Assembly: GCF_020520425.1 (NCBI RefSeq)
Contig: NC_079489.1
Span: 82,466,810 to 82,530,809 of the forward strand
Source of the DNA: Spinacia oleracea
Lineage: Eukaryota > Streptophyta > Magnoliopsida > Caryophyllales > Amaranthaceae
Direction of reading: 5' to 3'
Length of the DNA stretch: 64,000 bases
Positions 46,053 through 58,641 of this stretch are shown here, in pieces. Under the pieces are notes generated by a model that worked only from the letters and a program-made list of their open reading frames with translations, was not told the origin of the DNA and did not search any database. Position numbers and translations under genes: made by a program. Each line of letters begins with the position of its first letter. Positions within the stretch are counted from its first letter, which is position 1.

Positions 46053-48066
46053 TGTAGACACCTAATTTGTGTCTCCCCTTTGGGATGATGACGATACCAT
46101 TATCCTTATTAGGCGATTGGAGTAACTCCGGGCGGAAATCCCAATTGCTAAGAACACCTCCAAAATCCAATCCCCGAGACCGTTCCCCTCCCGGAACTCG
46201 GTACAAAATACAACTTCCAAAATCCAATTTCAAAATCCAAGTTCAATCTCAATTAGTGGACCATCCCATTGATCTTACTAGGCCTTTTCCACTCAAAATC
46301 ATATAAGGCAAGTCAAACTCGGGCGCCGACCCACAAAACCGAGCATGCTGGGCCCCGTCCCGTAAAACCGGAAATTCAAAAACCCGAGAAAGGCTTATTT
46401 TTAGACGCAAATTCAAGTCTTAACCTCCAAGAAAACACTACACGCCAAACATCGTACTATTCATACGAAGGTACACCCATACAAGACAAATCAAGGACGA
46501 CATCTTTCCGTCCTTTTTGGCGGCATTCAGGCCACGTCAGCAGCGCACAACGCTAGCCTGGCGCCAGGCGCTGGCGTGTGCTGGCGTTTTGCACCATTTC
46601 CTCCTATAAATACCCCTCATTTCCATCGAAAAAAGGAGGAGAACAACACATACAACGTCGTAATTTCGACATTACTCCTCACAATACAAACTCCAAAACT
46701 CCTCAAAACACATACAAAATTCCTAAATTCAAAAGCAATTGGGAGCTCGTGCCTGAGCCTAACTAGGTAAATCTGAATCCCATTTCAATTAATCATGCTA
46801 TTTTGATTTCAAATGATTAGCAAGTTGGTGTTTTTTGCCATAAAAAACACCACTTGCAACAATCATACATGCTTTTTCAAAAATACAAACTTTTTCAAAA
46901 TACAAAATACAAACTTTCAAGGTTCAAGGATGTTCAAAGTTGCTTACATTCGTCTCTTTGAACTAGAATCACCTTCAAATGTGGAGTAATCAAAGATGAC
47001 ACCTTTTTAGCATTTAAAGGTTTAGTCTTTTGAGATTCAAGACTCCATTTTTCAATATACAAGTTCAAGTTTTCAAATTTCAAGATCCCACCATGTTTAG
47101 GGTTGTTCATAACTACCTCTCTAAACTAGGATCATTTCAAGTTCAAATTTCAATCATTTCAAGTTCAAACCTTTCAATATTCAAGCTTTCAATTTCAAGT
47201 TCAATATGCAAAATCTAGGACATTTGGGTTGAGCAACCTCTCCCAAGTTGAGATTTTTGGCTTTGAATTCATGTCGGGCGCACTTATTTTTAAGGAGCCG
47301 CTTGGCGTTCGAATCTCATGTGCCCAAGTACAAATTTCAATTATGCACCTTTCAATATCGCAATTTCAATACCGCACCTTTCAATATCGCACTTTCAATA
47401 TTGCACCTTTAATATCGCACTTTCAATACCGCAATTTCAATACCGCAATTTCAATTTCGCACTTTCAATTCCGCACCTTTACTTTCCTAGTCCATTTCTA
47501 GGAAATGTGGACCTACTCCCTAGTCCTTTTCTAGGGGGTCTTGTATTTACTAATTCCGCACTTTATTTAGTATTGTGATGTTGCTTTATGTGCTTTATCG
47601 CTTTCATCACCAACATGCTAAATACAACAAAATACAAAGGTTACATCACGCTTAACGAAAATATTTTTGGACAAACCGGCCTTAGGTTCCTTAAATCAAT
47701 CTTTAAAGCAAAGTGACCACCGTACAATTAGAAATTCTATTTTGCTCTAAATTTCAAACCCACATAGTCTAATCTTAGGGTTTATTTTCGAAATAATGTT
47801 GTGCCAACGTACTTGAATATTTCTAAAGCTCGCCGAATAAGCATTTTCGTTCCCGAGCCCGGATCTCACCCATCTGTTTCAAGGGTTTAAGGCCTTATCC
47901 AAAAATAGAGTCATTTTGCGGTCTTCCCAAACAGGACCTAAAATAAATTTTGGTGGCAACTCCTTCGAGGTGCAAAAAATAATTCAACGGTTCTCTAAAC
48001 GAACCGCCGCGTGCCAACTCCCCTTGTAGGAAACGGGAAAATATAAACAAAAAAAACCCCCCTACA
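46053..48066 (+). repeat. 3' LTR of the gypsy element
   Basis: 2014 bp, nearly the same as 31484-33492, with TATAAATA at 46605-46612. Small differences are visible, such as loss of a short AAGGTCCAAAATCC phrase near 46165. Confidence 0.93.
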
Positions 48067-48236
48067 AGTAAGCTGTGGATTAATATTATTAATTCCACTT
48101 GAACTGAAGCGGCCTCTAGCTAGGCATTCAGTTCACTTGATCTCACTGAATTATTAACTTGTATAATTAACACTAAACCGCATTTATTAGACTTACCATT
48201 AAATGCATACTTGGACCAAGAGCATTATTTCCTTCA

Positions 48237-49060
48237 GTCTCCCACTTGTCCTTAAGGACAAGTGTGCATTTCCAAATTCCTTTGTCGCTAAATGCTTGCT
48301 CTTGAACATAAGGTAAGAGTTGTCATCATTATTATGTCCATAGGTGTTTCTCGGTTTCAGAGTTCAACTGATCAAATAAACAGATAATCATAGCCTATGA
48401 TTCATCTGAGCACGACCATGCATTTCACAGTTTCTAGCTCTCCGAGTGGCCTTGTACAACTTTCAGCATCTCATCCCGATTAATGGGAGGACAATCCCAA
48501 TCTTATGATCTTGAGATTAGACTTCGTTTGATAGGTGATTACCCGAGCGTTGCCTTTATAGCCTCCTTTTACGGTGCGACGGTTGACAACGTCAAAGCAA
48601 CTAGTTCTCAAACAAGTAATCTCAAATCACTCAGGTATTGAGGATTAATGTCTAATAATTTTAATGAAATTTACTTATGACAGATTTTCATCTCTTACAG
48701 GAAAGTTTCATAGGTCTGCCCGATACTAGTCTTCCCAAAGTAAGTATTTATGCAAATGATTGCGACATTGCCATGTCCACATAGTTCAAGAAACAGAACT
48801 ACTAGTCATCTTGCATTCTAGTCGTCTAGTGTTTTCTATTCGTCCATCTTTATAGGAAACTCCGACCAGGGACCTTTTTTTCAACTTTTGACATTCAAGT
48901 TCACTTGATAGACATTTCTTAGTCACAGGACTGGTCCTGACAGTCTATCTTGAATATATCGTCAAATTGAAGGGACTCGTCATTTAATACTTAACCAAGA
49001 TTAAATGGAATATGAAAATACATTTCATATATGATAAATGTTCAACCCCAATGTTTTACA
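48237..49060 (-). other. 3' flank of the second Copia copy (PPT side)
   Basis: It is collinear with 22300-23143 of the intact Copia in inverse orientation (for example ATGACGAGTCCCTTCAA and the PPT). It is non-coding and well conserved between the two copies, unlike the pol part that follows. Confidence 0.75.
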
Positions 49061-52000
49061 ACCATGGGCCTCTAACCCATCTTTAAAACAATTCATGGAT
49101 TTCAAAGCTATGCTTGATTTCCAGTGCTACAATGTGAGTGTTGCTTCTTACTTGTTGCATAGGTTTAGTTATCATGCTTTTCCAATCTTAATATCCCTTT
49201 CATCGAATGTCTTTCGAGATGGGATGATAAGATCTTTTGAGTTTGTTTATTATGTGATCTAGTCTTTCTTACTTAAATAGTGGTTCTACGCATTTTGCAA
49301 TGAAGAACCATTAAGTCAACATACATGTGATCTACCCAAGTTCAGTGAAGAACTCTTTAACATAAACAACCCTGTTTTATTGCTTCTCAGGCAATAAGTA
49401 CTTTTACTTCAACTGTTTAGGTTGCTAGTGATGCTTTGTTTGGACTTACTTATCCAAGCAGTTCATAGATATATGGAAGACTTTCCAGCTATTTCATAGA
49501 ACATAGAAATTAATATTTTAATTTCCCACGCAACAACTCTTGGTCTCTAATCCATGTTGCCATTTCAAACCACGATGCTCTTTAGCTCGTACTTGCCAAT
49601 GGTTAACTCCAAATGGATCTTGCTTGATCCTTTGCCAGTGTTTATGCGTGTAGCATCAATATTTAGCATATCTTTATTTCCTTGAATCAAGAACTATTCT
49701 TATGTACTTTTTCAAGTACTATAAGTTTTTCTTGATCTTAATCTAGTTGATCTTTACTTAGATCAATAGAGATTGGTATATGTTCGTCATGCCTAAAGTC
49801 ATACGATACGTTTTTGGCGATCCTCATATTATATTATACATGATAAATTCTTTTGCAGAATAATTCCCAATTGAATTCTATTCATGTAACTTTAGCTCAT
49901 TCTAGTTTCAGTAGATACTAAATCCAGCTAAATTCTTTGACATATAATATAGGTTAAGAATCTCATTTAGATCCTTTGATGTTTAACTTAGTAAATGCTT
50001 ATACATAGTTCAAACCATTACTTAGATTTAGTCATATGGGTCGAATATCTCCAATGGAGGCTTTCGTGTTTGATTTAGTAAATGCCATTACTTAATCTAA
50101 AACAATATCATAAGATCTTTGTAAATAGATCTTAATACCCAGTATGTACTAAGTTTCGCCTTGATCCATCATTGATGAATAATTTCAAATCTAAGTCATT
50201 AGCATTTGAATGTTATTTCACAATGGAGATATATGTGTATGATACACATAGGACCAAATTAAGTTTTACGTACTCCCACTAAACTTCTTATACATCTATA
50301 GGAATCATGTACATTTTATGAAACTAAAATACTTATTAGTTTCACTAAAATACATTTCCAATTCCCAATTGCTTGCTTAAATCTGTACTTAGATTTCATA
50401 AGCTAGCTTTCCTTCTCAAGTATTTATTTGAATCCACAAATCCTATGACATACCATGTACATAGTTTCTTCCAACATTTGATTGAGGAATACGTTTTGTC
50501 ATCCAATTGCCATATGTGTATCAATATGCAATCAATGCTTGATTTATAGACTTGAGCATTATGATTATGCATGAGGCTTCAACACAATCCACGCCGTGAA
50601 TTTGCTTGTAACCTTTAGCAACTAATCTAACTTTGTGTGTGAACACAATTTCATGTTTGATGGTTTTTATCCTTAAAACAAACTTGCAACCAATAGGTGT
50701 GAAACTATTCTTGCAAATCAACAAAATTTCAATTTTGTCATCAAAATACTAAGTATGTTTTATGGTCTTTAACCAATTAAACATTTGAGTCTTTATATGG
50801 CCTTTAACCATTTTAGGGAATCTAGGTTTCGTCATAGCTTTCTTACAAGTCATTAACTCATTAATCTACATGTAGTTTGACTGCAAGTTGTAGGTTTCTT
50901 CACTATCTAATAGAAGAATCTCATAGTTTCAGTGACCTGAACTCTATGTTTCTTCACTATCTAATAGAAGAATCTCATAGTTTCAGTGACTTGAACTCTA
51001 TGTCTACTTGGGTATAGAACATCAAACAATAGAATACCAACAGGCACTTTGAGAGTCCTTTGAATATTCTGTTCTCCTTGAAGCACTTGTAAAGTTTTCT
51101 AAGAGATGTCTATTCTTTAAAGCCACTTCTAAAGTCCTTAAAGAATAAGTGTTTCGGATTTTCTGAAGAACTTCGAAAAGCCTCCGGAATGTCCGTTTAT
51201 GTTTGTTGTTCGCCTCGAAGACTTTCGAGGTCTATTTTTTCCCACTTTTCATTTTGGAAACGAATCTCCAAAAGGACATTATTTCGAGCAAATAAACATT
51301 ATGTTCTCAAAAATTCGTGGTAGAAACAATACCCTTGTGTCTCATTTGAATAAATCACAATGAAACATATATCTATACTTGGGCCTTAGTTTGTCGAATA
51401 ACAAACACTAAGCTCCCACTGAGTTTAGCAACTCTTTAGATATTTATTATTGAAAAGATATTCTGAAATAACTTTTCAAAAGGTTTGACGAATTTGGTTT
51501 AGTTTGGTGGTAGTTGAGGATTTTGTTTTTTTTTAGAAATTATAGGAAAAGTCTTTATGATTCATCATTGATCGAATCAAGTACTAATTGACTTTGATCA
51601 TTCTAACGTATATATGGAATATCTTATGGAGCTAGATCGTGAAATTACAACACACAGTCATTGATGATCATTTTTGGTCTTAAAGTAATCATCGTCATAA
51701 TCTAACCTAGATCTTTATGATTTCTTTCCATGTGGATTTTATACTTCTGAATCTTTGAACTAGCCAAATAGATTCAAACTTATATCACTTTGAGTAAATA
51801 AGTCCATATTCACTCAAAACCATGTGAAATAATAAAGTCATAAAATCTTTCTTTAGCTTTGAACTCTATTGTCTAGGTGTTCTAACAATAGTTCATATCT
51901 TTTGTTACTTTTAACAAGTAATACTAGCTTGTCTTGAATGATCTAGAAATCAATCAACTTTCAAAAGTCCATCAAAATAGAGCTTTTGAATGTTAACTTG

Positions 52001-53030
52001 TTGACATGGTCTAAGCAACAATGCTAAAGGTTTATGGAACTCAAATCAAGAGATTGATTCGAACCTAGTAAAAGTTCTTATTGTTAAAGATTTGTTTGTT
52101 TTAATCAAGCATATTGACTCAACCCGTAAATGACCATTTCATTCAAATAAACAAACAAACATTGTTTTTGTTTTTCTTGAATGTGAGTCTTTCTGTGTTT
52201 TAAGCAGAAATTTAGGTATGCTGATTATGGAACAAAATAGCCATTAATTTCCAGCCTTGAAAGGACTTAAAACAAACTAGATGACCCTACAATTAATGTA
52301 GCATTGCCATGCTTCATTTCCCACTTGTAGGTCATTAGTGTAGCCTAGCTTCCATTGTTTGAGTTATTACCGAAGTAAGAACCTCAAGCGGTATATGATA
52401 CCAAGGAAGTTTGATTGCTAGGTCACTTCTCTTTAAACATGGAATCGTAAATTCCTTTCACTTGTTCCTTGTTTTCCTATTTCTTGTACCTTTTCTTATA
52501 GTTTAAGAATTGAATTCTTTAGTATTGACTTTTATACTTTGTTTAGACATGTCCAATGTTACTCCAACAAAGTTCTAACAATTTTATTAATGTTGAATAT
52601 TAAGTTTCAACTAGATGATCTTACCAGAAGCTTCTAAAGTTCTCTAAGCATCGATCTATTCGAATGTCTAGAGACTAGACTCATTCGAGAATTTAAATGG
52701 ACAAAGATATTAGGTTGTTAACCATTGGTAAAGCTGAGCATTTTTAAACTCAATGCTTTATGATCTCAAAACTACATTGTATTTTGAATTCACAAGCACC
52801 AATCGGTTTGCCATTCGACTTTGATACTCGAAAAACAACCATAAAAGTCGCTAAAAGAAACGTACATTTTAAATTGCTCACTTTCTCTCATTTCCGTGAA
52901 TCGTTCTTGGATTCACTACGAATCGAGAAAATTTACTGTTACCTTTCTAAAAGGATTTACTGCAGTGCAAGATATTTAATTATAAACAATAATTAAAACA
53001 TACATTGAAGCATGCAAAGTCTAAACATTT
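49060..53030 (-). pseudogene. Decayed Copia pol of the second copy
   Basis: It is AT-rich and stop-ridden. The clearest remnant is reverse transcriptase at 50521-50724 (KVRLVAKGYKQIHGVDC, IIMLKSINQALIAY), with a further lysine-rich gag-like trace on the minus strand near 52440-52520. It does not align to the intact copy at 18285-22277 as its flanks do. A 54-bp direct duplication starting TTTCTTCACTATCTAATAGA lies at 50895 and 50949. No single frame exceeds about 80 codons. Confidence 0.7.
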
Positions 53031-55648
53031 ATCATGAGTAATAACTTGCAAAATTAAAGCAATCATGCAATTTAAACAAGTCATTGGCATTTTATTCGAG
53101 TTTTTGTGTTCCGACAGGTGTGAATAAAATGATTCCAAGATCCTTAAATCATTGAAAAATTAAGCACATTATGTATTTAGACTCAATTCTAAAATATTTT
53201 AGGTAAGCAAAGCCTTTGCTAATAGTCTAGAAACTACTCTTGGTTGATAGACACGTCTAAGAACTTATTAGGAAAACCTATCTCATTTGCCACGACATAA
53301 AAGGACTCCTTACTTATATCGTTGAGTTTCACCAAAACTAACATATACTCACAATTATTTGTGTACCTTACCCCTTTATGATCAATAAGTAACACCTCGC
53401 TTAGGCGGAAAACTATTACTAAGATTGATGTAAAGGTTATCCAAATAAGTGTTATTTTGGCATGGCACCTTTTAACTCAATTTTAAAGTTTGGAACTTAA
53501 GGCTCTTACTATGTTGGTTAGATTTTAAGTGAACTAAAATCCTTAATTATACAACATAATCAAGCCATAATCTCATGCATAATTAAGACATATTTAAAGC
53601 AATAAATAATTTAAACATGCATAAGATATAAATGTGATCTAGTATGGCCCGACTTCATCTTGAAGCTTCAACTTCAAACTCCGTCTTGAAAATGGATTGG
53701 AAACTTCGTCTAGAATTTCACCATGGGAGGCGCCATTTTCTTCAAATAGGATAAACTATAATTGAAACTAATTACAACTATTTGATGATACGCATACCAT
53801 ATTTAAATTAAAAACTTTGGTGCATTAGACCAATTTTACATTCAAATTAATGGTACGCAGACCATATTTTCTATCCTATTTGGGCCATACTAGTCACTTT
53901 CAATAACCTGCAAAACAGTACATATACAATATATACCATTCACCCATTCATTTATCAATGAATGGCCCACATAGCTGGTTAGTAGAACATATTATGCATC
54001 ACATAAATATTTGCAGCAATTAATCAAGGCTTCCAATAATCTACCAATTATTCAATCCTTATTAATTCTAATCAAGTTGTTTTAACCTTAAAGGATTGTA
54101 GACCTAATCAAGAGTTTATGACTAAAAGCTCCCACTTAAACCAATAAATTTACATGCTTTACTAATTTTAAACATAAAATTGTATTTCCTAGTCTAACCG
54201 GAAACATACAAATTTAATTAAAATTTAAAGCTCATATAAATTAATAATTGAATCCTTTAATTTATTTTCAGTTGAATTAAATAAATAAATTTAAATTTAT
54301 TCAAGGTTTTAATTTTAGTAAAATAATTAGTATAAATAGAATTTATAATAATTAGATTATTCAAAATTAAATTCCGAGAAAAATTAAATTACTAATTTTA
54401 AAATTAATTAAAATCGTTTCCGAACTGAAAATTCAAAATTAAATTCAAAGCGCATCAATCGGATCAAGACGAGGCCATGCATGGGCTTGCGCCCATGCCC
54501 CGTCGAGTGCACGAGGCAGCAACGCCCCTCAAATGATCGCATGGCAATGCACGAGCAGGCCATACGCAGCCAGCTCAGCCACGCATGCGCGCAGCCCGCT
54601 ATGCTCGACGCGTTTTGGTCTGCTCGCTGGGCGAGGCAGCGCGCGCTGTGGCGCAGCATCCCTCGCTCCCCACGAGCGCCTGCTCGCTCCTTGTGCCTTG
54701 CCTCATCGCCCATCGCCCATGGCTCACAGCACACACGCCTAGGAAGCCTTTGCCTTGCGCGCATGCCATGCCTGTTGCTCGCTGCAATCGTACCGCATGG
54801 GCGACGAGCTCCCTTGCTCGTCGTCGCATGCCCGCACTATACAACACCCCTTAAGGGTTACACGTAGCGTCCATTGCTTTGTGCGTTCAACATTCATGAG
54901 CGAATTATATAAAAAATTAAAAAAATTTTAATTCAAATTTATAGACAAATTAATAAATCATATTAATTTCATAAATTTAGCGCGAAAAATCGAAAATTTA
55001 TTATTCAATTAATTTCCGATTATCATGGATTCAAATCTAGGTCATAAAAATTTAAAATTTATCAAAAATTAACAGTTTTTATGGTGGATTTTAATCATGG
55101 ATACCTAATTAAATTGTCAATTAATTATGAAAATCAAATCAAATTCTAAATTATTCGAATTTCAACAAATTAATTACAATTACAAATTAGGTTGTATAAT
55201 TAACAAGCTTAGGCATAGAAATTTGTTAAACATATACAGTAGGTCAATAAAAAATTCAAGATTTAACAACAAGAAGCGCAAATATTTAATTTAACATCTT
55301 AAAATTACAAATTTTGCGTTCGAAAAACTAAAACCTTCGAAAAGTCATAGTTAGGCTTCGAATTTGGGAATTCTGGGTTCGGCATCAAATCTTTTATTTT
55401 AGTCAAAATTTTAAAACACCGTTTACATGCGAAATACACTATAAAATTATACGATTCCGACCATTATTGACTAAACTGCCGAAAATTCTGCGAACATATA
55501 ATTAAATTAATAATCGCACGAATTTGCAATTAATTACAAAAAATCAAAAATTTCGTACATTAATCACCCCTTTAATTCATTGCAAATTCATAAAATTTAA
55601 CCATGTTAACTAATTATTATGGAATTAATTAGAGGCCCGTGATACCAC
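53031..55648 (-). other. Leader of the second Copia copy with GC-rich island
   Basis: It corresponds in inverse orientation to 15463-18280 of the intact Copia (phrases such as CAGACCATATTTTCTATCCT and CCTGCAAAACAGTACATATA are shared). It includes the GC-rich island at about 54440-54860. Non-coding. Confidence 0.75.
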
Positions 55649-57030
55649 TGTTAGGTTATGATACATATAATTGAATATAAATCATGCGGAAAAACCATAA
55701 AGCCAGGAATCCAAATTAATTGCCACATAACAATTAGCATAATTTAGGACACATACACTTTGTAGCGTGCCCTCCCTAGCTGCGCCCGAACCGAACAAGA
55801 ACAAGTCTAGGACTCCAAATGTCGTCCCTCCGTAGATAGTCCACAGCACGTTCGGATCCGCCTTAGATTTAATTAACTAGAATTGCACCTAAGGTTCTAT
55901 GAATATTTTCGGATATTATGAAAAATAATATACTTAGTTTTAATCCTTAAAACTAGATGTATGATTGAAAATTATGTCATCATAAATTTGTGAATGCCAT
56001 CACATATTTATAGAGTAGGAATATGGAATTGGAATTTTACTAGGACTCAAGAATTCTAACTCTATTAGAATTAGAGTTCCCTTAAACTAGTAATTCAGAA
56101 CATTAATCTAATCCTAATCGCTTAAGGATTCGATGCATGCACAAACTCCAACACGCACACGAGCACGGCCCACATGCGAGCAGGCCATGCCCGCGCGCGA
56201 AGCCTATTCGCTGGCAGCCCACACGAGCTCGCTGCCCAGCAGCCTTGGTGCTCGCAGCCTTGGCGGGCTGGGCCGGCCTTGCGCTGGGCCTGGCGTTGCC
56301 TTGGGCTGTTGTGACGCGCGCTGGGCTTGCTGGACGTGGGCCTGGCTTCGCGCTGGGCCTTCGTCTAGCAAGCTCGTCCGATGCTTAATTCGTACGACGC
56401 GCTTCCGATTAATTTTCCGATTCCGAATTCTTTTCTGATACGAACAATATTTAACATTTCCGATTCCGGAATTAATTTCCGTTTCGAACAAATATTTAAT
56501 ATTTCTGTTTCCGGAATTATTTTCCGATTCCGATAATATTTCCGATTTTGACAATATTTCCGTTTCCGGCAATATTTCCGATTCCGGCAATATTTCCATT
56601 TCCGATAATATTTTCCGATACGTACCATGTTTCTGTTTCCGGCAACATCTACGACTTGGATAATATTTATATTTCCGATACGATCCATATTTCCGTTTCC
56701 GGCAATATCATCGTTTCCGGAGTATCCATAATTTGCCTTTGACGATTTCAGCTCCCACTGGAACCGAGATCCGTCATTCCGAATATCTATAGATGGAGTA
56801 TTTAATTCCATTAAATACTTGATCCGTTCACGTATTATTTGTGTGACCCTACGGGTTCAGTCAAGAGTAAGCTGTGGATTTATTAATTCCACTTGAACTG
56901 AAGCGGCCTCTAGCTAGGCATTCAGTTCACTTGATCTCACTGAATTATTAACTTGTATAATTAACACTAAACCGCATTTATTAGACTTACCATTAAATGC
57001 ATACTTGGACCAAGGGCATTATTTCCTTCA
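55649..57030 (-). repeat. 5' LTR of the second (minus-strand) Copia copy
   Basis: 1382 bp, uninterrupted, reverse complement of the family LTR, with the TTCCGATTCCGG/CGGAAA array at about 56400-56720 and a GC-rich block at 56150-56370. It shows the empty site of the 353-bp MITE seen in its partner LTR. Confidence 0.93.
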
Positions 57031-57261
57031 GAACCTCCTACGGTCTTGTTAGGTGGACTCTCTCTCTTGGTGACGGGTGCGGTCCAGACCCGTATTTAAC
57101 ATGGTATTAGAGCTAGACCCACAGCTGTTAATCACTTAATAAGGCCAAGGGGCTACTCCCCTTATTGTCATATGGTTTTAAGGTGGAACTTCCTTTGGAC
57201 TTATTAAGTGGACTCTCTCTCTTGATGGCGGGTGCAACCCAAACCCGTATTTAACATTTTA

Positions 57262-58298
57262 TGAAGTCATTTTGGGATTCTATCGTCCTCATCATTTTTT
57301 TTAGTTAAATCTTTCTTCCAATAAAAATTTGTTAATCCAAATTTTCTTTTTGAATATGTGATTGTATTTGTTATGTTTTGGTTAGACTGTCTTTGTAGAG
57401 TGTTTAGAATTGATGGGTTTTCCGGTTGTGTTTGTTGTTCAACTTGATTGTATTTGTTAGGTTCTGGTTGACTTTGTCGAGTTATTGTTTCAGTTAGTTT
57501 CTGCATATATACCCAATTCTCATATCATATATTTTTGATAATTTGATAGATGTCAATTCCAGTCAATGAGGTTAAGTACGAAGATGATGTTGTTGAGATT
57601 GATGCTATTGGAGGAGTTGGGTGTGGAATGAAAATATTGAATCTTACTTAATAAGCATGATAGAGGAAGAAGTGAAAGCGAGAAATAGACCAACAACCCC
57701 CCTTACTAAGCCAGCTTGAAGATGTGCAAGGATGGAGATCCCTTGTTCATACATTATATTATGGAGATGAAAATGTTGAACTTGAAGATGATGGAATATA
57801 CAATAGATCTGAAGAATATCGGAGTTTCGAGATCGTTTAGCAAAACGATTGTGGGAAAGACAAATTTCTCAATGAAAGTAGAATAAGGGTATATCATATT
57901 TAATATTTTATTTTGGTAAAAATAGTTTGGTTGTATTACTTTTGTAGTTTTGTCATTACAATTATGTTACGACGTTATGGAGTTAATTATACCCATCAAC
58001 TATTAGTATTTTTTTGATGCAATCAACTATTAGAGGATTATACAAATTGACATAGCAATAAACTATTAGTATCATCAATGTTGAAATGGGTAAGATGATG
58101 GCAACAATAATAATAATACAATAATAATATCTTCAAGAGTTGAAGCTTGGGCCTAGATATTACGTAAGAGTAATAAGGTTTTAGTTATCTGGAAACAAAA
58201 ACTAAAACGGTTTTAAGGAAAAAAAACAAAACTGAAACAGTTTTGAGAAAATAGAAAACCAAAACTGGGATCAGTTTTCTGTTTTTAAGTTTTTGTTT
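57262..58298. other. Intergenic AT-rich stretch
   Basis: Short exon-like runs are present but not convincing. An ATG at 57550 gives MSIPVNEVKYEDDVVEIDAI then a stop within about 34 codons. An AAT microsatellite lies at about 58103-58130. I see no gene I can support. Confidence 0.45.
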
Positions 58299-58641
58299 TA
58301 CTCCGTTTCAAATGATGTTTAAAAGTTTCTTTTTATATTGCGTTTTACAATATTTTTAACATAAAAATTTGCAAAGTATTATCTTACTCCTCTTAACCGG
58401 TAACATTTACAACTTTTTATCAACTTTTCAATACTTTATACAATTTTTTCTTGCATCCACCCACATTTTTACACATATACTCCCTTTGTAATTATTTAAG
58501 GGAAACATTTTCCTTTTAAGGCCGTATTTATTTAAGAGATACACTTGTCATATTTAGTAACTTATCAACCCCACCATCTAATTAAATAACGTAAGTTTGC
58601 TAAAAGGGACCTTTTATAGTCCAAATTTTGCGAGAAGGGAC

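Larger units (their letters stand above)
31484..48066 (+). mobile_element. Ty3/gypsy element, Tat/Ogre-like, 16.6 kb, with antisense genes
   Basis: It is bounded by LTRs 31484-33492 and 46053-48066 (TGTAGACACC...CCCCTACA), with 5-bp TSD AGTAA at 31479-31483 and 48067-48071, inside the 3' LTR of the minus-strand Copia. The internal order is PBS-like site, a satellite-rich leader (33.5-36.4 kb), broken gag-protease, an RT stub, an integrase remnant, a long 3' region with two antisense genes, and a PPT. The size, the very long 3' region and the antisense PMD gene fit the Tat/Ogre side of gypsy. It cannot be autonomous because the RT and RNase H core is missing. The LTRs are very similar by eye, so it probably moved recently using enzymes in trans. 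Confidence 0.93.
29914..57030 (-). mobile_element. Second Copia copy of the same LTR family, minus strand, interrupted
   Basis: It is flanked by GAACC at 29909-29913 and 57031-57035, inside a TRIM LTR. The LTRs are the reverse complement of the 14057-24549 family. The 5' LTR is 55649-57030 (1382 bp). The 3' LTR is 29914-31483 plus 48072-48236, split by a 353-bp MITE and a 16.6-kb gypsy element. The PBS (complement of CCCGTGATACCAC, 55636-55648) and the PPT (complement of GTCTCCCACTTGTCCTTAAG, 48237 on) are retained. Without insertions it is about 10.2 kb. Its pol region is decayed and differs from the intact copy, so it is non-autonomous. Confidence 0.92.
29520..57256 (+). mobile_element. TRIM retrotransposon, multimeric (split by the second Copia copy)
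   Basis: A tiny non-coding LTR element. LTR 1 is 29520-29701 (182 bp, TGTTAAG...TTTAACA). The PBS TGGTATCAGAGTCGGGCC starts at 29702, and the internal region is 81 bp with a GTGAGGGGGAG tract. LTR 2 begins at 29783, is interrupted at 29913 and resumes at 57036-57101. A second PBS-like start (TGGTATTAGAGC, 57102) is followed by a 5'-truncated third LTR ending TTTAACA at 57256. The whole is flanked by TTTTA at 29515-29519 and 57257-57261. The LTR phrase TGAGAGTCCCACATTG is common to plant TRIMs. Three LTRs in tandem indicate recombination between copies or tandem replication products. Confidence 0.85.

Noticed and set aside
57267..57506. 79-residue Gln/Asn-rich minus-strand protein
   Set aside because: Low complexity, no splice partners, next to a TRIM end. 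Cannot be supported as a gene.
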